From positions 1 to 64,000 of the forward strand of contig NZ_FQXQ01000005.1 of assembly GCF_900130035.1 (NCBI RefSeq): a stretch of 64,000 nucleotides of DNA, written 5' to 3'. Source of the DNA: Wenyingzhuangia marina (GTDB lineage Bacteria; Bacteroidota; Bacteroidia; Flavobacteriales; Flavobacteriaceae). Of the stretch, positions 55,260 through 64,000 are shown one piece after another. Position 1 is the first letter of the stretch. The number at the start of each line of letters is the position of its first letter. The notes below the pieces were generated by a model. That model had not been told where the DNA came from. It did no database searches and saw only the letters and a program-made list of their open reading frames with translations. The position numbers were made by a program, and so were the translations under genes.

Positions 55260-56219
55260 TTATGCATTTTCAGCTTTAAAGGCTTTTAATTTTTCAATCA
55301 ATTGTGGCACTACTTCAAAAGCATCTCCTACAATACCATAATCTGCAGCCTTAAAGAAAGGAGCTTCAGGATCTGTATTGATAACAACTTTTGTTTTAGA
55401 AGCGTTTACTCCAGCTAAGTGTTGAATGGCACCAGAAATGGCAATGGCAATGTATAGATTGGCAGCTACTGGTTTTCCTGTTTGTCCAACATGTTCTCCA
55501 TGTGGTCTCCATCCCATGTCAGATACAGGTTTAGAACAAGCGGTAGCAGCACCTAAAACATCTGCTAATTCTTCAATCATTTTAAAGTTTTCAGGTCCTT
55601 TTAATCCTCTACCCCCAGAAACTACAATATCTGCATCTGCAATGGCAATTTTACCAGATGCTTTTTCTACTGATTCAGATTTAACGCTTGTAGATAATAA
55701 TACCGGAGAAAATTCCTCAATTTCAGCAGTAGTAGGTTCTTCTTTTACTTCAAAAGCATTTTTAGCCAATCCAATTACTTTACTATCTGCACTAATAACA
55801 GTATTGCTAAATGCTTTGTTAGAAAAAACTTTACGTTCTACGGTAAAAGGAGCAAGGCTACTTGGAGCACTCACTACGTTTGATACGTAACCAGCGTTAA
55901 ATTTAGCAGCTAATAGTGGAGCTAAATATTTACCATTATTACTACTATCAATTATAATAATATTAGTGTTGCTAGTAAAAGCAGCTTCTGTAATAATACC
56001 AGCGTATATTTTTGCATTAAAAACAAAGCTATCATCTTTTACAAATAATATTTTGTTTGCACCATATTTTTGTAACTGTTCTGGTTCTGTGGCATTAATT
56101 GTTATTACTGTTAAATCAGTATCTAATTGATTTGCCAGTGCTTTTCCATAAGAAACAACCTCAAGGGCAGATTTCTTAAATTTTCCTTCGCTATTGTCAG
56201 CGTATACTAATACAGACAT
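55260..56219 (-). CDS. etfA: Electron transfer flavoprotein subunit alpha
   Basis: EtfA binds FAD and with EtfB passes electrons from acyl-CoA dehydrogenases to the respiratory chain. The 319-residue protein has the C-terminal FAD domain with SGGRGLKG near 200-207, SKPVSDMGWRPHGEHVGQTG near 233-252 and the final segment NTDPEAPFFKAADYGIVGD. It is 50 bases downstream of etfB on the same strand and presumably co-transcribed. The length is normal. Confidence 0.96.
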   Translation of the reverse strand: MSVLVYADNSEGKFKKSALEVVSYGKALANQLDTDLTVITINATEPEQLQKYGANKILFVKDDSFVFNAKIYAGIITEAAFTSNTNIIIIDSSNNGKYLAPLLAAKFNAGYVSNVVSAPSSLAPFTVERKVFSNKAFSNTVISADSKVIGLAKNAFEVKEEPTTAEIEEFSPVLLSTSVKSESVEKASGKIAIADADIVVSGGRGLKGPENFKMIEELADVLGAATACSKPVSDMGWRPHGEHVGQTGKPVAANLYIAIAISGAIQHLAGVNASKTKVVINTDPEAPFFKAADYGIVGDAFEVVPQLIEKLKAFKAENA

Positions 56220-56269
56220 GTTTGTATGTTTTTAGTTGCCTAATTTATTTAAGGCACAAGGTTTTTAAA

Positions 56270-57016
56270 TTAAATTACTTTTGCTTCGTTGTGTAATAAG
56301 TTGATCAACTCATCTAGGTTGTTAGCATCAACCATTTTACAAGCACTTTTTTCAGCGTTTTTCTCAAAGTTTGTAATTTGAGTAGTGGTTGTAGATTCTA
56401 TAGCAGGAACAACGGTTAAAGGTTTTTTACGAGCCATCATAATTCCTCTCATATTAGGTATTTTAAGATCTTTTTCTTCAACCAATCCTTTTTGTCCAGC
56501 AATTACTATAGGTAGTGTAGCACTTAGTTTTTCTGTACCACCATCAATTTCTCTAGAAGCACTTACAGTATTTCCTTCAATTTCTAAACCAATACAAGCA
56601 TTAATGTAATCAATATCTAGGAAAGAAGCAAGTAAACCAGGTACCATTCCTCCATTGTAATCAATAGATTCTTTACCTGTTAAGATTAAATCATATTCTC
56701 CATTTCTGTATACTTCTGCAATTTGTTGAGCTACATAAAAACCATCAGTAGGTTTTGCATCAATACGAATTGCTTCATCAGCTCCAATAGCCAATGCTTT
56801 TCTTAGAGTAGGTTCTGTTGTAGCATCTCCTACATTTACCACAGTAACAGTTGCTCCTTGTTTTTCTTGAAACCAGATAGCTCTTGTTAGTGCAAACTCA
56901 TCATAAGGATTTATAACAAATTGTACTCCATTTGTATCAAATTCTGTCGAATCACTTGTGAAATTGATTTTAGAAGTAGTATCTGGGACGTGACTTATAC
57001 AAACTAATATTTTCAT
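56270..57016 (-). CDS. etfB: Electron transfer flavoprotein subunit beta
   Basis: EtfB is the AMP-binding partner of EtfA in transfer of electrons from fatty-acid and amino-acid oxidation. The 248-residue protein has the VNPYDEFALTRA pattern (here INPYDEFALTRA, near residues 36-47) and the DLILTGKESIDYNGG segment of the family. It diverges from the pyruvate dehydrogenase gene across 142 bases, so the intergenic region should contain both promoters. Confidence 0.96.
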   Translation of the reverse strand: MKILVCISHVPDTTSKINFTSDSTEFDTNGVQFVINPYDEFALTRAIWFQEKQGATVTVVNVGDATTEPTLRKALAIGADEAIRIDAKPTDGFYVAQQIAEVYRNGEYDLILTGKESIDYNGGMVPGLLASFLDIDYINACIGLEIEGNTVSASREIDGGTEKLSATLPIVIAGQKGLVEEKDLKIPNMRGIMMARKKPLTVVPAIESTTTTQITNFEKNAEKSACKMVDANNLDELINLLHNEAKVI

Positions 57017-57158
57017 ATCGAGATGTTTATCTATTTATATATATTATTAAATAAGTAAAAGCTAATGTAAATTAAATTTTGTAAATATTTTGGTTTAATA
57101 TTAGAAAATATGGCTGTGTTTTTGTTATTTTTGTGAACGTTTAAATAAAATAGAGTAC

Positions 57159-58139
57159 ATGAAAACTATACAATTTAGAGAGGCAATTTGTGAAGCGATG
57201 AGCGAGGAAATGCGCATGGATGAGAGCATTTATTTAATTGGAGAAGAGGTTGCTGAATATAATGGAGCTTACAAGGCTTCAAAAGGAATGTTAGACGAGT
57301 TTGGTGAAAAACGTGTAATTGATGCTCCCATTGCTGAATTAGGTTTTGGTGGTATTGCTGTAGGTTCTACTATGACTGGTAACAGACCAATTGTAGAGTA
57401 TATGACTTTTAACTTTGCTTTGGTTGGTATTGATCAAATCATTAACAATGCTGCAAAAATTAGACAAATGTCAGGAGGTCAATTTCCTTGTCCAATTGTA
57501 TTTAGAGGACCAACTGCATCAGCAGGACAATTAGGAGCGACTCACTCACAAGCTTTTGAAAACTGGTTTGCAAATACTCCAGGTTTAAAAGTTGTAGTAC
57601 CATCTAACCCATATGATGCGAAAGGATTATTAAAAGCTGCGATTAGAGATAACGATCCAGTTATTTTTATGGAGTCTGAGCAAATGTATGGTGACAAAGG
57701 TGAAGTGCCAGAAGGAGAATACATTATTCCTTTAGGAGTTGCCGATATTAAAAGAAAAGGTACAGATGTAACGGTGGTTTCTTTTGGGAAAATTATCAAA
57801 GAAGCTTATAAGGCTGCTGAGATTTTAGAAAAAGAAGGAATTTCTATTGAAATTATAGATTTACGTACTGTTCGTCCAATGGATACTAAAGCAATTATAG
57901 AATCTGTTAAGAAAACAAATCGTTTGGTTATTTTAGAAGAAGCTTGGCCATTTGGTTCAGTTGCTACTGAAATAGCATATAGAGTACAAGAACAAGCATT
58001 TGATTATTTAGATGCTCCAATTCAAAGAATTAATACAGCAGATACACCTGCAGCATATTCTCCTGTTTTAATGGAAGAATGGTTGCCAAATGCACAAGAC
58101 GTAATTGAAGCCGTAAAAGCAACATTATACGTTAAGTAA
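57159..58139 (+). CDS. pdhB: Pyruvate dehydrogenase E1 component, beta subunit
   Basis: This 326-residue protein is the beta half of the thiamine-dependent decarboxylase that feeds acetyl-CoA production. It has GEEVAEYNGAYKASKG near 24-39, EYMTFNF, and the C-terminal PRP-rich transketolase-C segment EEAWPFGSVATEIAY. The alpha subunit gene is not in the window, so in this genome E1 alpha and beta are separate, as in many Flavobacteriia. TATTTTTG at 57126-57133 is a possible -7 element for the gene. Its strong terminator makes it monocistronic. Confidence 0.93.
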   Translation: MKTIQFREAICEAMSEEMRMDESIYLIGEEVAEYNGAYKASKGMLDEFGEKRVIDAPIAELGFGGIAVGSTMTGNRPIVEYMTFNFALVGIDQIINNAAKIRQMSGGQFPCPIVFRGPTASAGQLGATHSQAFENWFANTPGLKVVVPSNPYDAKGLLKAAIRDNDPVIFMESEQMYGDKGEVPEGEYIIPLGVADIKRKGTDVTVVSFGKIIKEAYKAAEILEKEGISIEIIDLRTVRPMDTKAIIESVKKTNRLVILEEAWPFGSVATEIAYRVQEQAFDYLDAPIQRINTADTPAAYSPVLMEEWLPNAQDVIEAVKATLYVK

Positions 58140-58167
58140 TTTCTGCGAAACAACATAACTTAATCTA

Positions 58168-58203
58168 AATTCCTTTCTTACTTTTGAGAAAGGAATTTTT
58201 TTA
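58168..58203 (+). terminator. Intrinsic terminator of pdhB
   Basis: An 11-bp stem (58168-58178 with 58187-58197) containing ATTCCTTTCT / AGAAAGGAAT and an 8-base loop is followed by a run of T residues. It lies 28 bases beyond the stop and six bases before the next ATG. Confidence 0.9.
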
Positions 58204-58208
58204 TCTAC

Positions 58209-60722
58209 ATGAATTATAAACCCCTAATTAATATCATATTTTTATTAATTACTATTGTTGTTTTTAGCCAATCTAAGGTTAAAGGAATAGTAGTAGATAT
58301 TGATGGGAATCCTTTACCTTTTGCAAGTGTAATTTTTAAAAATACTACCGAAGGAACAGTTTCAGATGAGAATGGATCTTTTTATTTATCATCGCCTAAA
58401 ACACATACCGAATTACAAGCAAGTTATGTAGGGTTTGATAAAGTAATACTACGAATAGAAAAACAAAATCAGTATTTTAAATTTGTTTTAAAAGAAAGTG
58501 CCGATCAACTACAAACTGTAACCATTGTAACGGGAAGAGTTCCTAAAAAAGGAAATCCGGCCATTGCATTGTTGGAAAAAGTTTGGGCAAGAGAAAAAAG
58601 TAACGGACTTAGAATGTTCCCGAATTATCAGTACGAAAAATACGAGAAAATTCAGTTCGATTTAAATAATATAGACTCCTCCTTTACAGAACAAAAGATA
58701 TTCAAAGGGATGGAATTTGTTTTTAAACAAATAGATACTTCTAGAGTTTCTGGGAAAAACTTTTTGCCTGTTTATATAAACGAATCTGTCTATAATGTTT
58801 ATGGTAAAAATGAGGGGAATAAAGAATTTGTTAGGCAAGATTTAGTAGCCAATAAAAACTCTGGAATTGGTGCGGGTGAAGGAGTTACTACTTACATTAA
58901 AGATTTGTATGTAGATTATGATATTTATGATGATTACATTCGTTTGTTTGGTAAGAGTTTTACAAGTCCTGTTGGGAAAGCTGGGGTCAATACTTATAAT
59001 TATGTGTTAGCAGATAGTGCTACCATTTCTGGAAAATGGTGCTACAATATTATTTATTATCCCATTCGTAAAAATGAGCTAACTTTTAAAGGAGATATGT
59101 GGATTGCCGATACTGTTTTTGCAGTAAAAGATATCAGCATGCAAGTCTCTAAAAGTGCCAATCTAAACTGGATCAAAGAGGTTTATTTAGAGCGCGATTA
59201 TAAGGTTGAAAATGATTCAGTAATCCTTCCAGAAAAAGATTACATGATGGCAGACTTTAGCTTACGTAAGAAAAAATCATCTATGGGTGTTTTTGGAAAA
59301 AGAACTACTTATTTTGATTCCTACAGTTTTAACAATCCTAAAAAAGAGAGTTTTTACAAAGAAAAATCAGATGTGTTTGCAGATAGTATTTACAATGCAG
59401 GCGATAGTTATTGGAAAACGCATAGAATTGAAAGACTAGATAAAAATGAACAGGGAATTTATTCCATGTTAGATACCCTAAAAACAGTTCCAAAGTTTAA
59501 AAGAATCTATAATTTAGGAGTCATTTTAGCGACAGGGTATGTAGAATTTCCAAATTTTGATTATGGACCTGTATTTTCTACTTTTGATTATAATGATGTT
59601 GAAGGTGTAAGAATTAGAGTAGGAGGAAGAACCTATTTTGGTGTGAATGATATGTGGCGACTTCAAGGATATACAGCTTATGGTTTTAAAGATCAGAGAG
59701 TAAAATATGGAGTGTTTTATAAATACATGTTTGATAAGCAAAAAAGATTAATTTTTGGAATAGGACGTAGAGATGATGTAGAACAAACAGGAGCGGGTTT
59801 AACCACAAGTAACGATGTATTAGGAAGAAGTTTTGCAACCTCAGGATTGTTCTCAAGTGGAGCATCAAACTTGTTAACAGATGTAAAGCTAACAAATGTG
59901 TTTTTTAGTGCAGAACCCGTTGATAATATCAATTTTGAAATAAACTTTGCTCAAAGGAGTCTAAAATCAGCTTCTCCAGCTTTTAATTTGTCTTATGTTG
60001 ATGAGTTTGGCAATATTCAAAATGAAACACAACAAACGGAATTAGGTTTTGCGATTAAATACACACCAGGAAGAAAAATATTTGGAAATGGTGTAGAACG
60101 TAAAAATGTAAATGATAATTTTCCAGTTTTCTACCTAAGTTATGCCAATGGTTTTGGTGCGTTGTTTAATAGTGATTTTGATTACCAAAAATTACAAATG
60201 TATTACAAACAGCCTTTTTATATAGGAAGTATTGGTAGAACCACAACTACGATTGAAGTTGGTAAAACATTTGGAGAGGCTTCTTTAGCGCTTTTAAATA
60301 TTGTTCCTGGAAATCAATCTTTCTTTAATATTCAAAACACTTTTGGGCTTTTAAATTATTATGAATTTGTAACAGATACTTATGCTTCCTTGCATTTAGA
60401 ACATAATTTTAACGGACGTATTTTAGGTAAAATACCTTTTTTAAGAAAACTAAATCTTCGTGAAGTGGTTGGTGTAAAAGGAGCTTATGGAACTATCACA
60501 CAAGCTAATATTGATAGAAACATACCAGCTTTTCAATCACTACCTTTCTTAAATTTAGATGCTAAAACCATTGCTCCTAGTCAAGTTTATTATGAATATA
60601 ATGCAGGAATAGACAACATACTAAAGGTATTTAGATTAGATTTTTATTGGAGAGGGAGTTATTTAGATCATCCCAACGCTAATAAATTTGGAATTAAAGG
60701 TTCATTTGGATTTACTTTTTAA
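58209..60722 (+). CDS. DUF5686 and carboxypeptidase-regulatory-like domain protein
   Basis: This 837-residue protein has a signal peptide (residues 1-20), a CarboxypepD-regulatory-like beta domain (about 23-100, KVKGIVVDIDGNPLPFASV), and a long DUF5686 region thought to be an outer-membrane barrel, with a C-terminal strand ending SFGFTF. The family is confined to Bacteroidota and its job is unknown, although its frequent place next to central-metabolism genes is noticed. Here it begins six bases after the pdhB terminator, so it needs its own promoter or reads through. Confidence 0.88.
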   Translation: MNYKPLINIIFLLITIVVFSQSKVKGIVVDIDGNPLPFASVIFKNTTEGTVSDENGSFYLSSPKTHTELQASYVGFDKVILRIEKQNQYFKFVLKESADQLQTVTIVTGRVPKKGNPAIALLEKVWAREKSNGLRMFPNYQYEKYEKIQFDLNNIDSSFTEQKIFKGMEFVFKQIDTSRVSGKNFLPVYINESVYNVYGKNEGNKEFVRQDLVANKNSGIGAGEGVTTYIKDLYVDYDIYDDYIRLFGKSFTSPVGKAGVNTYNYVLADSATISGKWCYNIIYYPIRKNELTFKGDMWIADTVFAVKDISMQVSKSANLNWIKEVYLERDYKVENDSVILPEKDYMMADFSLRKKKSSMGVFGKRTTYFDSYSFNNPKKESFYKEKSDVFADSIYNAGDSYWKTHRIERLDKNEQGIYSMLDTLKTVPKFKRIYNLGVILATGYVEFPNFDYGPVFSTFDYNDVEGVRIRVGGRTYFGVNDMWRLQGYTAYGFKDQRVKYGVFYKYMFDKQKRLIFGIGRRDDVEQTGAGLTTSNDVLGRSFATSGLFSSGASNLLTDVKLTNVFFSAEPVDNINFEINFAQRSLKSASPAFNLSYVDEFGNIQNETQQTELGFAIKYTPGRKIFGNGVERKNVNDNFPVFYLSYANGFGALFNSDFDYQKLQMYYKQPFYIGSIGRTTTTIEVGKTFGEASLALLNIVPGNQSFFNIQNTFGLLNYYEFVTDTYASLHLEHNFNGRILGKIPFLRKLNLREVVGVKGAYGTITQANIDRNIPAFQSLPFLNLDAKTIAPSQVYYEYNAGIDNILKVFRLDFYWRGSYLDHPNANKFGIKGSFGFTF

Positions 60723-60792
60723 CAGATGTATATATACATTTTTTTATTTGTATTTTTGTGCTCTGAAAAATTTGACTTAACATAAAAAAGAT

Positions 60793-61707
60793 ATGGCATT
60801 AAAAATTTTTGGACATAGATCTCCAGATACTGATGCAACTGCATCGGCAATTGTATGGTCTTGGTATTTAAATCAACAAGGAGTTGAAGCTAAACCTTAT
60901 GTATTAGGAACTCCTAATACTGAAGCTTTATTTGTGTTAAAACATTGGGGTTTTGAGGTTCCTGAAATTTTAACTTCGGTTTCTGCTCAAGATGAAGTAG
61001 TAATTGTCGATACCAACAACCCAGACGAATTGTTTGAAAACATTAATGAATGTAACATTACACAAATTATAGATCATCATAAATTAGTTGGAGGATTAGA
61101 GACAGCTGGGCCTATAGATATTACCATAAAGCCTTTAGCATCTACAGCTTCTGTTATGTATTTAATTTTAGGTTCAGAAGAAGTTGAGGATTTACCCAAT
61201 GAAATTGCAGGATTAATGTTGTCTTGTATTATTTCGGATACATTAGAATTCCGTAGCCCAACCACTACAGAGGATGATAAAATGATGGCTGAACATTTGG
61301 CTTTTAAATTAGGAATTGATATTACGGAATATGCTACCAAAATGTTTGAAGCAAAATCTGATATTTCTGCTTTTTCTGATGAGGAATTGATTAAAATGGA
61401 TAGTAAAAAGTATGAGGCGAGTGGGAATAAATACAGAGTATCTGTATTAGAAACCACAAGTCCTAATATTATTTTAGATAGAAAAAATTCTATTTTATTA
61501 GCTATGGAAGCTATAAAAGTAAAAGAGGAACTAGATGAGGTTTTATTATTTGTAGTAGATATTTTAAAAGAAGAATCAACTTTGTTTGTACCTAATGATA
61601 TAGTAAAACAAGTGGCTGAGTCTAAATTTAACGCAACAGTAACTAGTGATTTAGTAGTGTTGCCAGGAGTAGTGTCTCGTAAAAAGCAAATTATACCAGT
61701 ATTGTAA
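60793..61707 (+). CDS. ppaC: Manganese-dependent inorganic pyrophosphatase
   Basis: This 304-residue family II pyrophosphatase hydrolyses pyrophosphate to drive biosynthetic reactions. It has GHRSPDTDAT at residues 7-16, the metal-binding DTNN and DHH (94-96) motifs, and the C-terminal SRKKQIIPVL with the substrate-binding Arg-Lys-Lys. The DHH and DHHA2 domains are both complete. A TATTTTTG possible -7 element is at 60751-60758 without a clear -33. A bidirectional terminator separates it from the converging regulator gene. Confidence 0.96.
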   Translation: MALKIFGHRSPDTDATASAIVWSWYLNQQGVEAKPYVLGTPNTEALFVLKHWGFEVPEILTSVSAQDEVVIVDTNNPDELFENINECNITQIIDHHKLVGGLETAGPIDITIKPLASTASVMYLILGSEEVEDLPNEIAGLMLSCIISDTLEFRSPTTTEDDKMMAEHLAFKLGIDITEYATKMFEAKSDISAFSDEELIKMDSKKYEASGNKYRVSVLETTSPNIILDRKNSILLAMEAIKVKEELDEVLLFVVDILKEESTLFVPNDIVKQVAESKFNATVTSDLVVLPGVVSRKKQIIPVL

Positions 61708-61728
61708 ATCAATATTAAAACAATAAAC

Positions 61729-61762
61729 AAAAAAAGCCCAACTATTTAGTTGGGCTTTTTTT
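61729..61762. terminator. Bidirectional intrinsic terminator between ppaC and the LacI-family gene
   Basis: AAAAAGCCCAACT (61731-61743) pairs with AGTTGGGCTTTTT (61748-61760), giving a 13-bp stem and ATTT loop, with T runs on either strand. It serves ppaC rightward and the regulator gene leftward. Confidence 0.95.
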
Positions 61763-61776
61763 GTTTGTAAAATGTA

Positions 61777-62832
61777 TTATTCATAAATAGTTTCTTTCTG
61801 TGTGTAAGAACTTAAATTTTCTGAGTTTATAATGTTAATAGGTAATAAATTCCTTTTTGGAGTTTTTTTACTAAACATAAAATATTCTATAAGATTTGTT
61901 AAGCCTAAGTGTATTTGATGTTTTGCGTTTTGATGGATTAAAAACTGGATTGTGTTATTCTTTAAATAAGTGATGTTTTCTTCTAATAAATCATAACCAA
62001 TTAATTTAATATCTTTTAAATTGTGTTTTTTGATCAGTTTTGCAACCATATATGTTTTGGAATTTGTTACAAATATTCCTTTTACATCAGGGTTTTGACT
62101 TAAAAAATTAGTTAATTCAAGCTCTAAGTTTTCAGATGAAAATGTTTGAGTAACAGAACTTAATGCTGTATCTGTTTGTTTTATATATTCTTTAAAACCT
62201 TGGTCTTTCTCGTGAAAATAAGTAGCATTTTTAAAGTTTGCACCAATATAAAGAATTGCTACTTTTCCGTTACCTAAAATTAAATCGAATAATTTAGCAG
62301 CAATTCTACCGCTTTTAATTAAATCTTGTCCCACAAAATTAAAAATCTTGTTGTTAGGAATGTTGTTGTTAAAAATACTGACAACAATATCTTGGTTGGC
62401 GAGTAAATTAATAATTGTTTCCGATTCCTTTTGAAATGAAGGTACCATTAAAACAGCATCAGGTTTTAGGGCTAATACCTCATTGCTTTTTTGTAAAAAT
62501 GAGTTAACATCTTTGGAGTGATATAGCAATGTCTTTATTTGAATATCAAATGATGCAAATTCTTGTTTTACAGATTCAATCCCTTCTTTACAAGACAACC
62601 AATAATCATCTAAATGATAATCAGGAATTAATACACAAATGCTGTAAACTTTATTATTCTTTAAATTCCTAGCAATCAAGTTAGGTTTGTAGTCAATCTC
62701 TTCTAAGATTCTAGTAACATCTATAAGTGCTTTTTCAGAAACCTTTCCTCTTTTATGAATAACACGATCAACAGTCCCCTTAGAAACCCCTGCAAGTTCT
62801 GCAATATCTTTAATTGTGTATTTTTTTCTCAT
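61777..62832 (-). CDS. LacI-family transcriptional regulator
   Basis: This 351-residue repressor has an N-terminal helix-turn-helix (residues 6-27, TIKDIAELAGVSKGTVDRVI) with the hinge helix EIDYKPNLIARNL at 45-57, and a periplasmic-binding-protein-like effector domain that should bind a sugar. I chose the ATG at 62832 over an upstream in-frame start at 62856, which would add only FFYYIYH-like sequence. It diverges from a sugar transporter; the four palindromes in the gap are its likely operators. The sugar cannot be read from sequence. Confidence 0.93.
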   Translation of the reverse strand: MRKKYTIKDIAELAGVSKGTVDRVIHKRGKVSEKALIDVTRILEEIDYKPNLIARNLKNNKVYSICVLIPDYHLDDYWLSCKEGIESVKQEFASFDIQIKTLLYHSKDVNSFLQKSNEVLALKPDAVLMVPSFQKESETIINLLANQDIVVSIFNNNIPNNKIFNFVGQDLIKSGRIAAKLFDLILGNGKVAILYIGANFKNATYFHEKDQGFKEYIKQTDTALSSVTQTFSSENLELELTNFLSQNPDVKGIFVTNSKTYMVAKLIKKHNLKDIKLIGYDLLEENITYLKNNTIQFLIHQNAKHQIHLGLTNLIEYFMFSKKTPKRNLLPINIINSENLSSYTQKETIYE

Positions 62833-62893
62833 GTGGTAAATATAGTAAAAAAACATTTTTCGATTTTTTTTGTGTGTGAAAATGTCATTGTCA

Positions 62894-62974
62894 TGTGTTC
62901 GAAAACATTAATAAGTGTGTTCGAGAACAAAATTAAACGTGCTCGAGCACAATAAAATTATGTGTTCGAGCACA
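62894..62974. promoter_or_regulatory. Array of four operator-like palindromes
   Basis: Four 14-bp sites of consensus TGTGYTC-GARMACA, each with central TCGA, occur at 62894-62907 (TGTGTTCGAAAACA), 62916-62929 (TGTGTTCGAGAACA), 62938-62951 (CGTGCTCGAGCACA, containing a perfect 12-bp palindrome) and 62961-62974 (TGTGTTCGAGCACA). Centre-to-centre spacing is 22, 22 and 23 bases, about two helical turns, so they lie on one face of the DNA. Such CG-centred palindromes are the usual targets of LacI-family proteins. They sit between the divergent regulator and transporter genes. Confidence 0.8.
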
Positions 62975-62976
62975 TT

Positions 62977-63005
62977 TTTGTGTTTTTTCTTTTTTTTTAC
63001 GTTTT
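62977..63005 (+). promoter_or_regulatory. Possible promoter of the sugar transporter gene
   Basis: TTTG at 62977-62980 and TACGTTTT at 62998-63005 (one mismatch to TAnnTTTG) are separated by 17 bases. The last operator palindrome ends two bases upstream, a position where a bound repressor would block the polymerase. TATACTTT at 63011 is an alternative -7 element. Confidence 0.35.
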
Positions 63006-63156
63006 CATTCTATACTTTAGCAAAGTGAAAAAAACATAAACTCATAATTGATAATTGTTAACTTGTTGTTTTTGAGTGTTTTGTTGGTTGGGTGTAGAGG
63101 TGGGGTTTGTTTAAATATGAGTGTGTAATTTTTATAAATTAAAATTTGGGTAAATA

Positions 63157-64000
63157 ATGACAGCAGTAACTACTAAACAAAAAAACTTAGTTCCAATGAT
63201 GATAATAGCTGGGCTATTTGTCATTTTTGGATTTGTAACATGGATTAATGGAGCGTTGATTCCTTTTATGAAAACCATCAACGAGTTAACAGAATCCGAA
63301 TCTTATTTGGTAGCGACAGCTTCTTACATTTCATTTGTGGTAATGGCTTTACCTTCTTCTTATGTAATTGGAAAAATTGGTTATAAAAAATCTATTTCTT
63401 TAGGACTTGTTATTATGGCAATAGGAGCTTTGGTTTTTATTCCTGCTGCAGAAGCAAGAACCTATTGGGTGTTTTTATTAGCTATTTTTTTACAAGGAGC
63501 TGGAATGACTTTGTTACAAACAGCAGCCAATCCATATATCACCATTTTAGGGCCTATAGAAAGTGCTGCAAAACGTATTGCAATTATGGGAATTTGTAAT
63601 AAAGTAGCTGGAGCTGTAGGGTCTATAATTTTTGGAGCATTACTGTTAACAGGTATTGATGAAGTAAACGAAAAATTAAGCACTGTATCAGCTTTTGAAA
63701 AAACTGAACTTTTAAATACGATGGCTAACAGTGTGGTGATGCCATATGTTGTAATGTCTTTAGTATTGGTGATTTTTGCAGTATTAATTAGAAAAGCACC
63801 TTTACCTAATGTTGAATCGGAGTCAGAGGCTAGCGAAGATAATAGTTCAGAAAAAACAACAAAAACAAGCATTTTTCAATTTCCACATTTATGGTTAGGA
63901 GTTTTAGCATTGTTTGTTTATGTAGGAGCTGAAGTGATTGCAGGAGATACTATTATTGCATACGGAATATCATTAGGTTTCTCTGCTGCCAAAGCAAAGT
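63157..64000 (+). CDS. Sugar MFS transporter, FucP/GluP type (truncated by the window end)
   Basis: The visible 281 residues form a major-facilitator-family protein, with the pattern of FucP-type sugar/proton symporters: FVIFGFVTWINGALIPFMK near residues 22-40, and the LLQTAANPYITILGP stretch near 119-133. A charged central loop (about residues 221-240, ESEASEDNSSEK) separates two halves of the transporter. It continues beyond the end of the window. It faces the LacI-type regulator over four operators, so the pair likely forms one sugar uptake system. The sugar could be fucose, glucose, galactose or another hexose. Confidence 0.9.
   Translation, partial: MTAVTTKQKNLVPMMIIAGLFVIFGFVTWINGALIPFMKTINELTESESYLVATASYISFVVMALPSSYVIGKIGYKKSISLGLVIMAIGALVFIPAAEARTYWVFLLAIFLQGAGMTLLQTAANPYITILGPIESAAKRIAIMGICNKVAGAVGSIIFGALLLTGIDEVNEKLSTVSAFEKTELLNTMANSVVMPYVVMSLVLVIFAVLIRKAPLPNVESESEASEDNSSEKTTKTSIFQFPHLWLGVLALFVYVGAEVIAGDTIIAYGISLGFSAAKAK

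Noticed and set aside
55426-55890. 154-residue plus-strand frame opposite etfA
   Set aside because: It is an antisense shadow of the conserved EtfA frame without any domain pattern or promoter.
61077-61730. 217-residue minus-strand frame opposite the pyrophosphatase gene
   Set aside because: It is fully antisense to a complete conserved enzyme, is Ser/Ile-rich as expected for a mirror frame, and crosses into the terminator.
62755-62955. 66-residue plus-strand frame running into the operator array
   Set aside because: It is antisense to the helix-turn-helix coding start of the LacI-type gene and ends within the palindromes. There is no family match or start context.

Overview
The window is a piece of a chromosome from a marine-type member of the Bacteroidota, most likely Flavobacteriaceae. 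Four things support this: the strongly A+T-rich sequence, promoters of the TTTG-N19-TAnnTTTG type, lineage genes (gldA-type ABC ATPase, DUF5686 and DUF4369 proteins, a TonB-dependent receptor with an N-terminal carboxypeptidase-regulatory-like domain, a fused DAHP synthase/chorismate mutase), and the near absence of Shine-Dalgarno sequences. I cannot name the genus.

Layout. (1) Positions 2-29309 hold a large surface-polysaccharide locus, all on the + strand. It opens with dTDP-rhamnose synthesis (rmlA, rmlC, rmlD, rmlB) and continues with a UDP-galactopyranose mutase-like flavoprotein, a flippase, a polymerase and seven glycosyltransferases. Two different lipid-carrier initiating transferases follow (WcaJ-type and WecA/TagO-type). 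After a 1 kb non-coding stretch built from a 404-bp tandem duplication comes a second, smaller assembly module: a second flippase, a second polymerase-like protein, one glycosyltransferase and a membrane nucleotide-sugar 4,6-dehydratase. The locus ends with Wza- and Wzc-type export proteins, a strong terminator and a PAP2 phosphatase. (2) Positions 29310-31020 are non-coding apart from one tRNA-Thr(TGT), which is flanked by two copies of a ~240-bp repeat plus a partial third. (3) Positions 31021-35229 hold an aromatic amino acid operon (pheA, aminotransferase, tyrA, aroG-chorismate mutase). In front of it are a consensus promoter, a 24-codon leader peptide with seven consecutive Phe/Tyr codons, and an intrinsic terminator with an overlapping antiterminator pairing. 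This is the most interesting regulatory element I found. (4) Positions 35302-62000 are mostly housekeeping: rsgA, dtd, rnhB, lipB, gldA, a sodium/solute symporter, a HAD phosphatase, htpG, folA, thyA, etfAB, the pyruvate dehydrogenase E1 beta gene and a manganese pyrophosphatase. Interspersed are cell-envelope proteins: a three-fold-repeat outer membrane protein, a putative porin, several lipoproteins, a TonB-dependent receptor and a DUF5686 protein. (5) At the right edge a LacI-family regulator diverges from a truncated FucP-type sugar transporter. Between them lie four evenly spaced palindromes that look like its operators.

How the genes work together. Nucleotide sugars made by Rml, the mutase-like enzyme and the 4,6-dehydratase feed glycosyltransferases acting on undecaprenyl-phosphate. 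Flippase and polymerase pairs assemble the chains and Wza/Wzc export at least one product; the PAP2 enzyme may recycle the carrier. The aromatic operon makes phenylalanine and tyrosine precursors and is probably controlled by translation-coupled attenuation. I found no CRISPR array, integrase, transposase or recognisable defence system. The novelty lies in regulatory and repeat sequence rather than in a new multi-gene machine.
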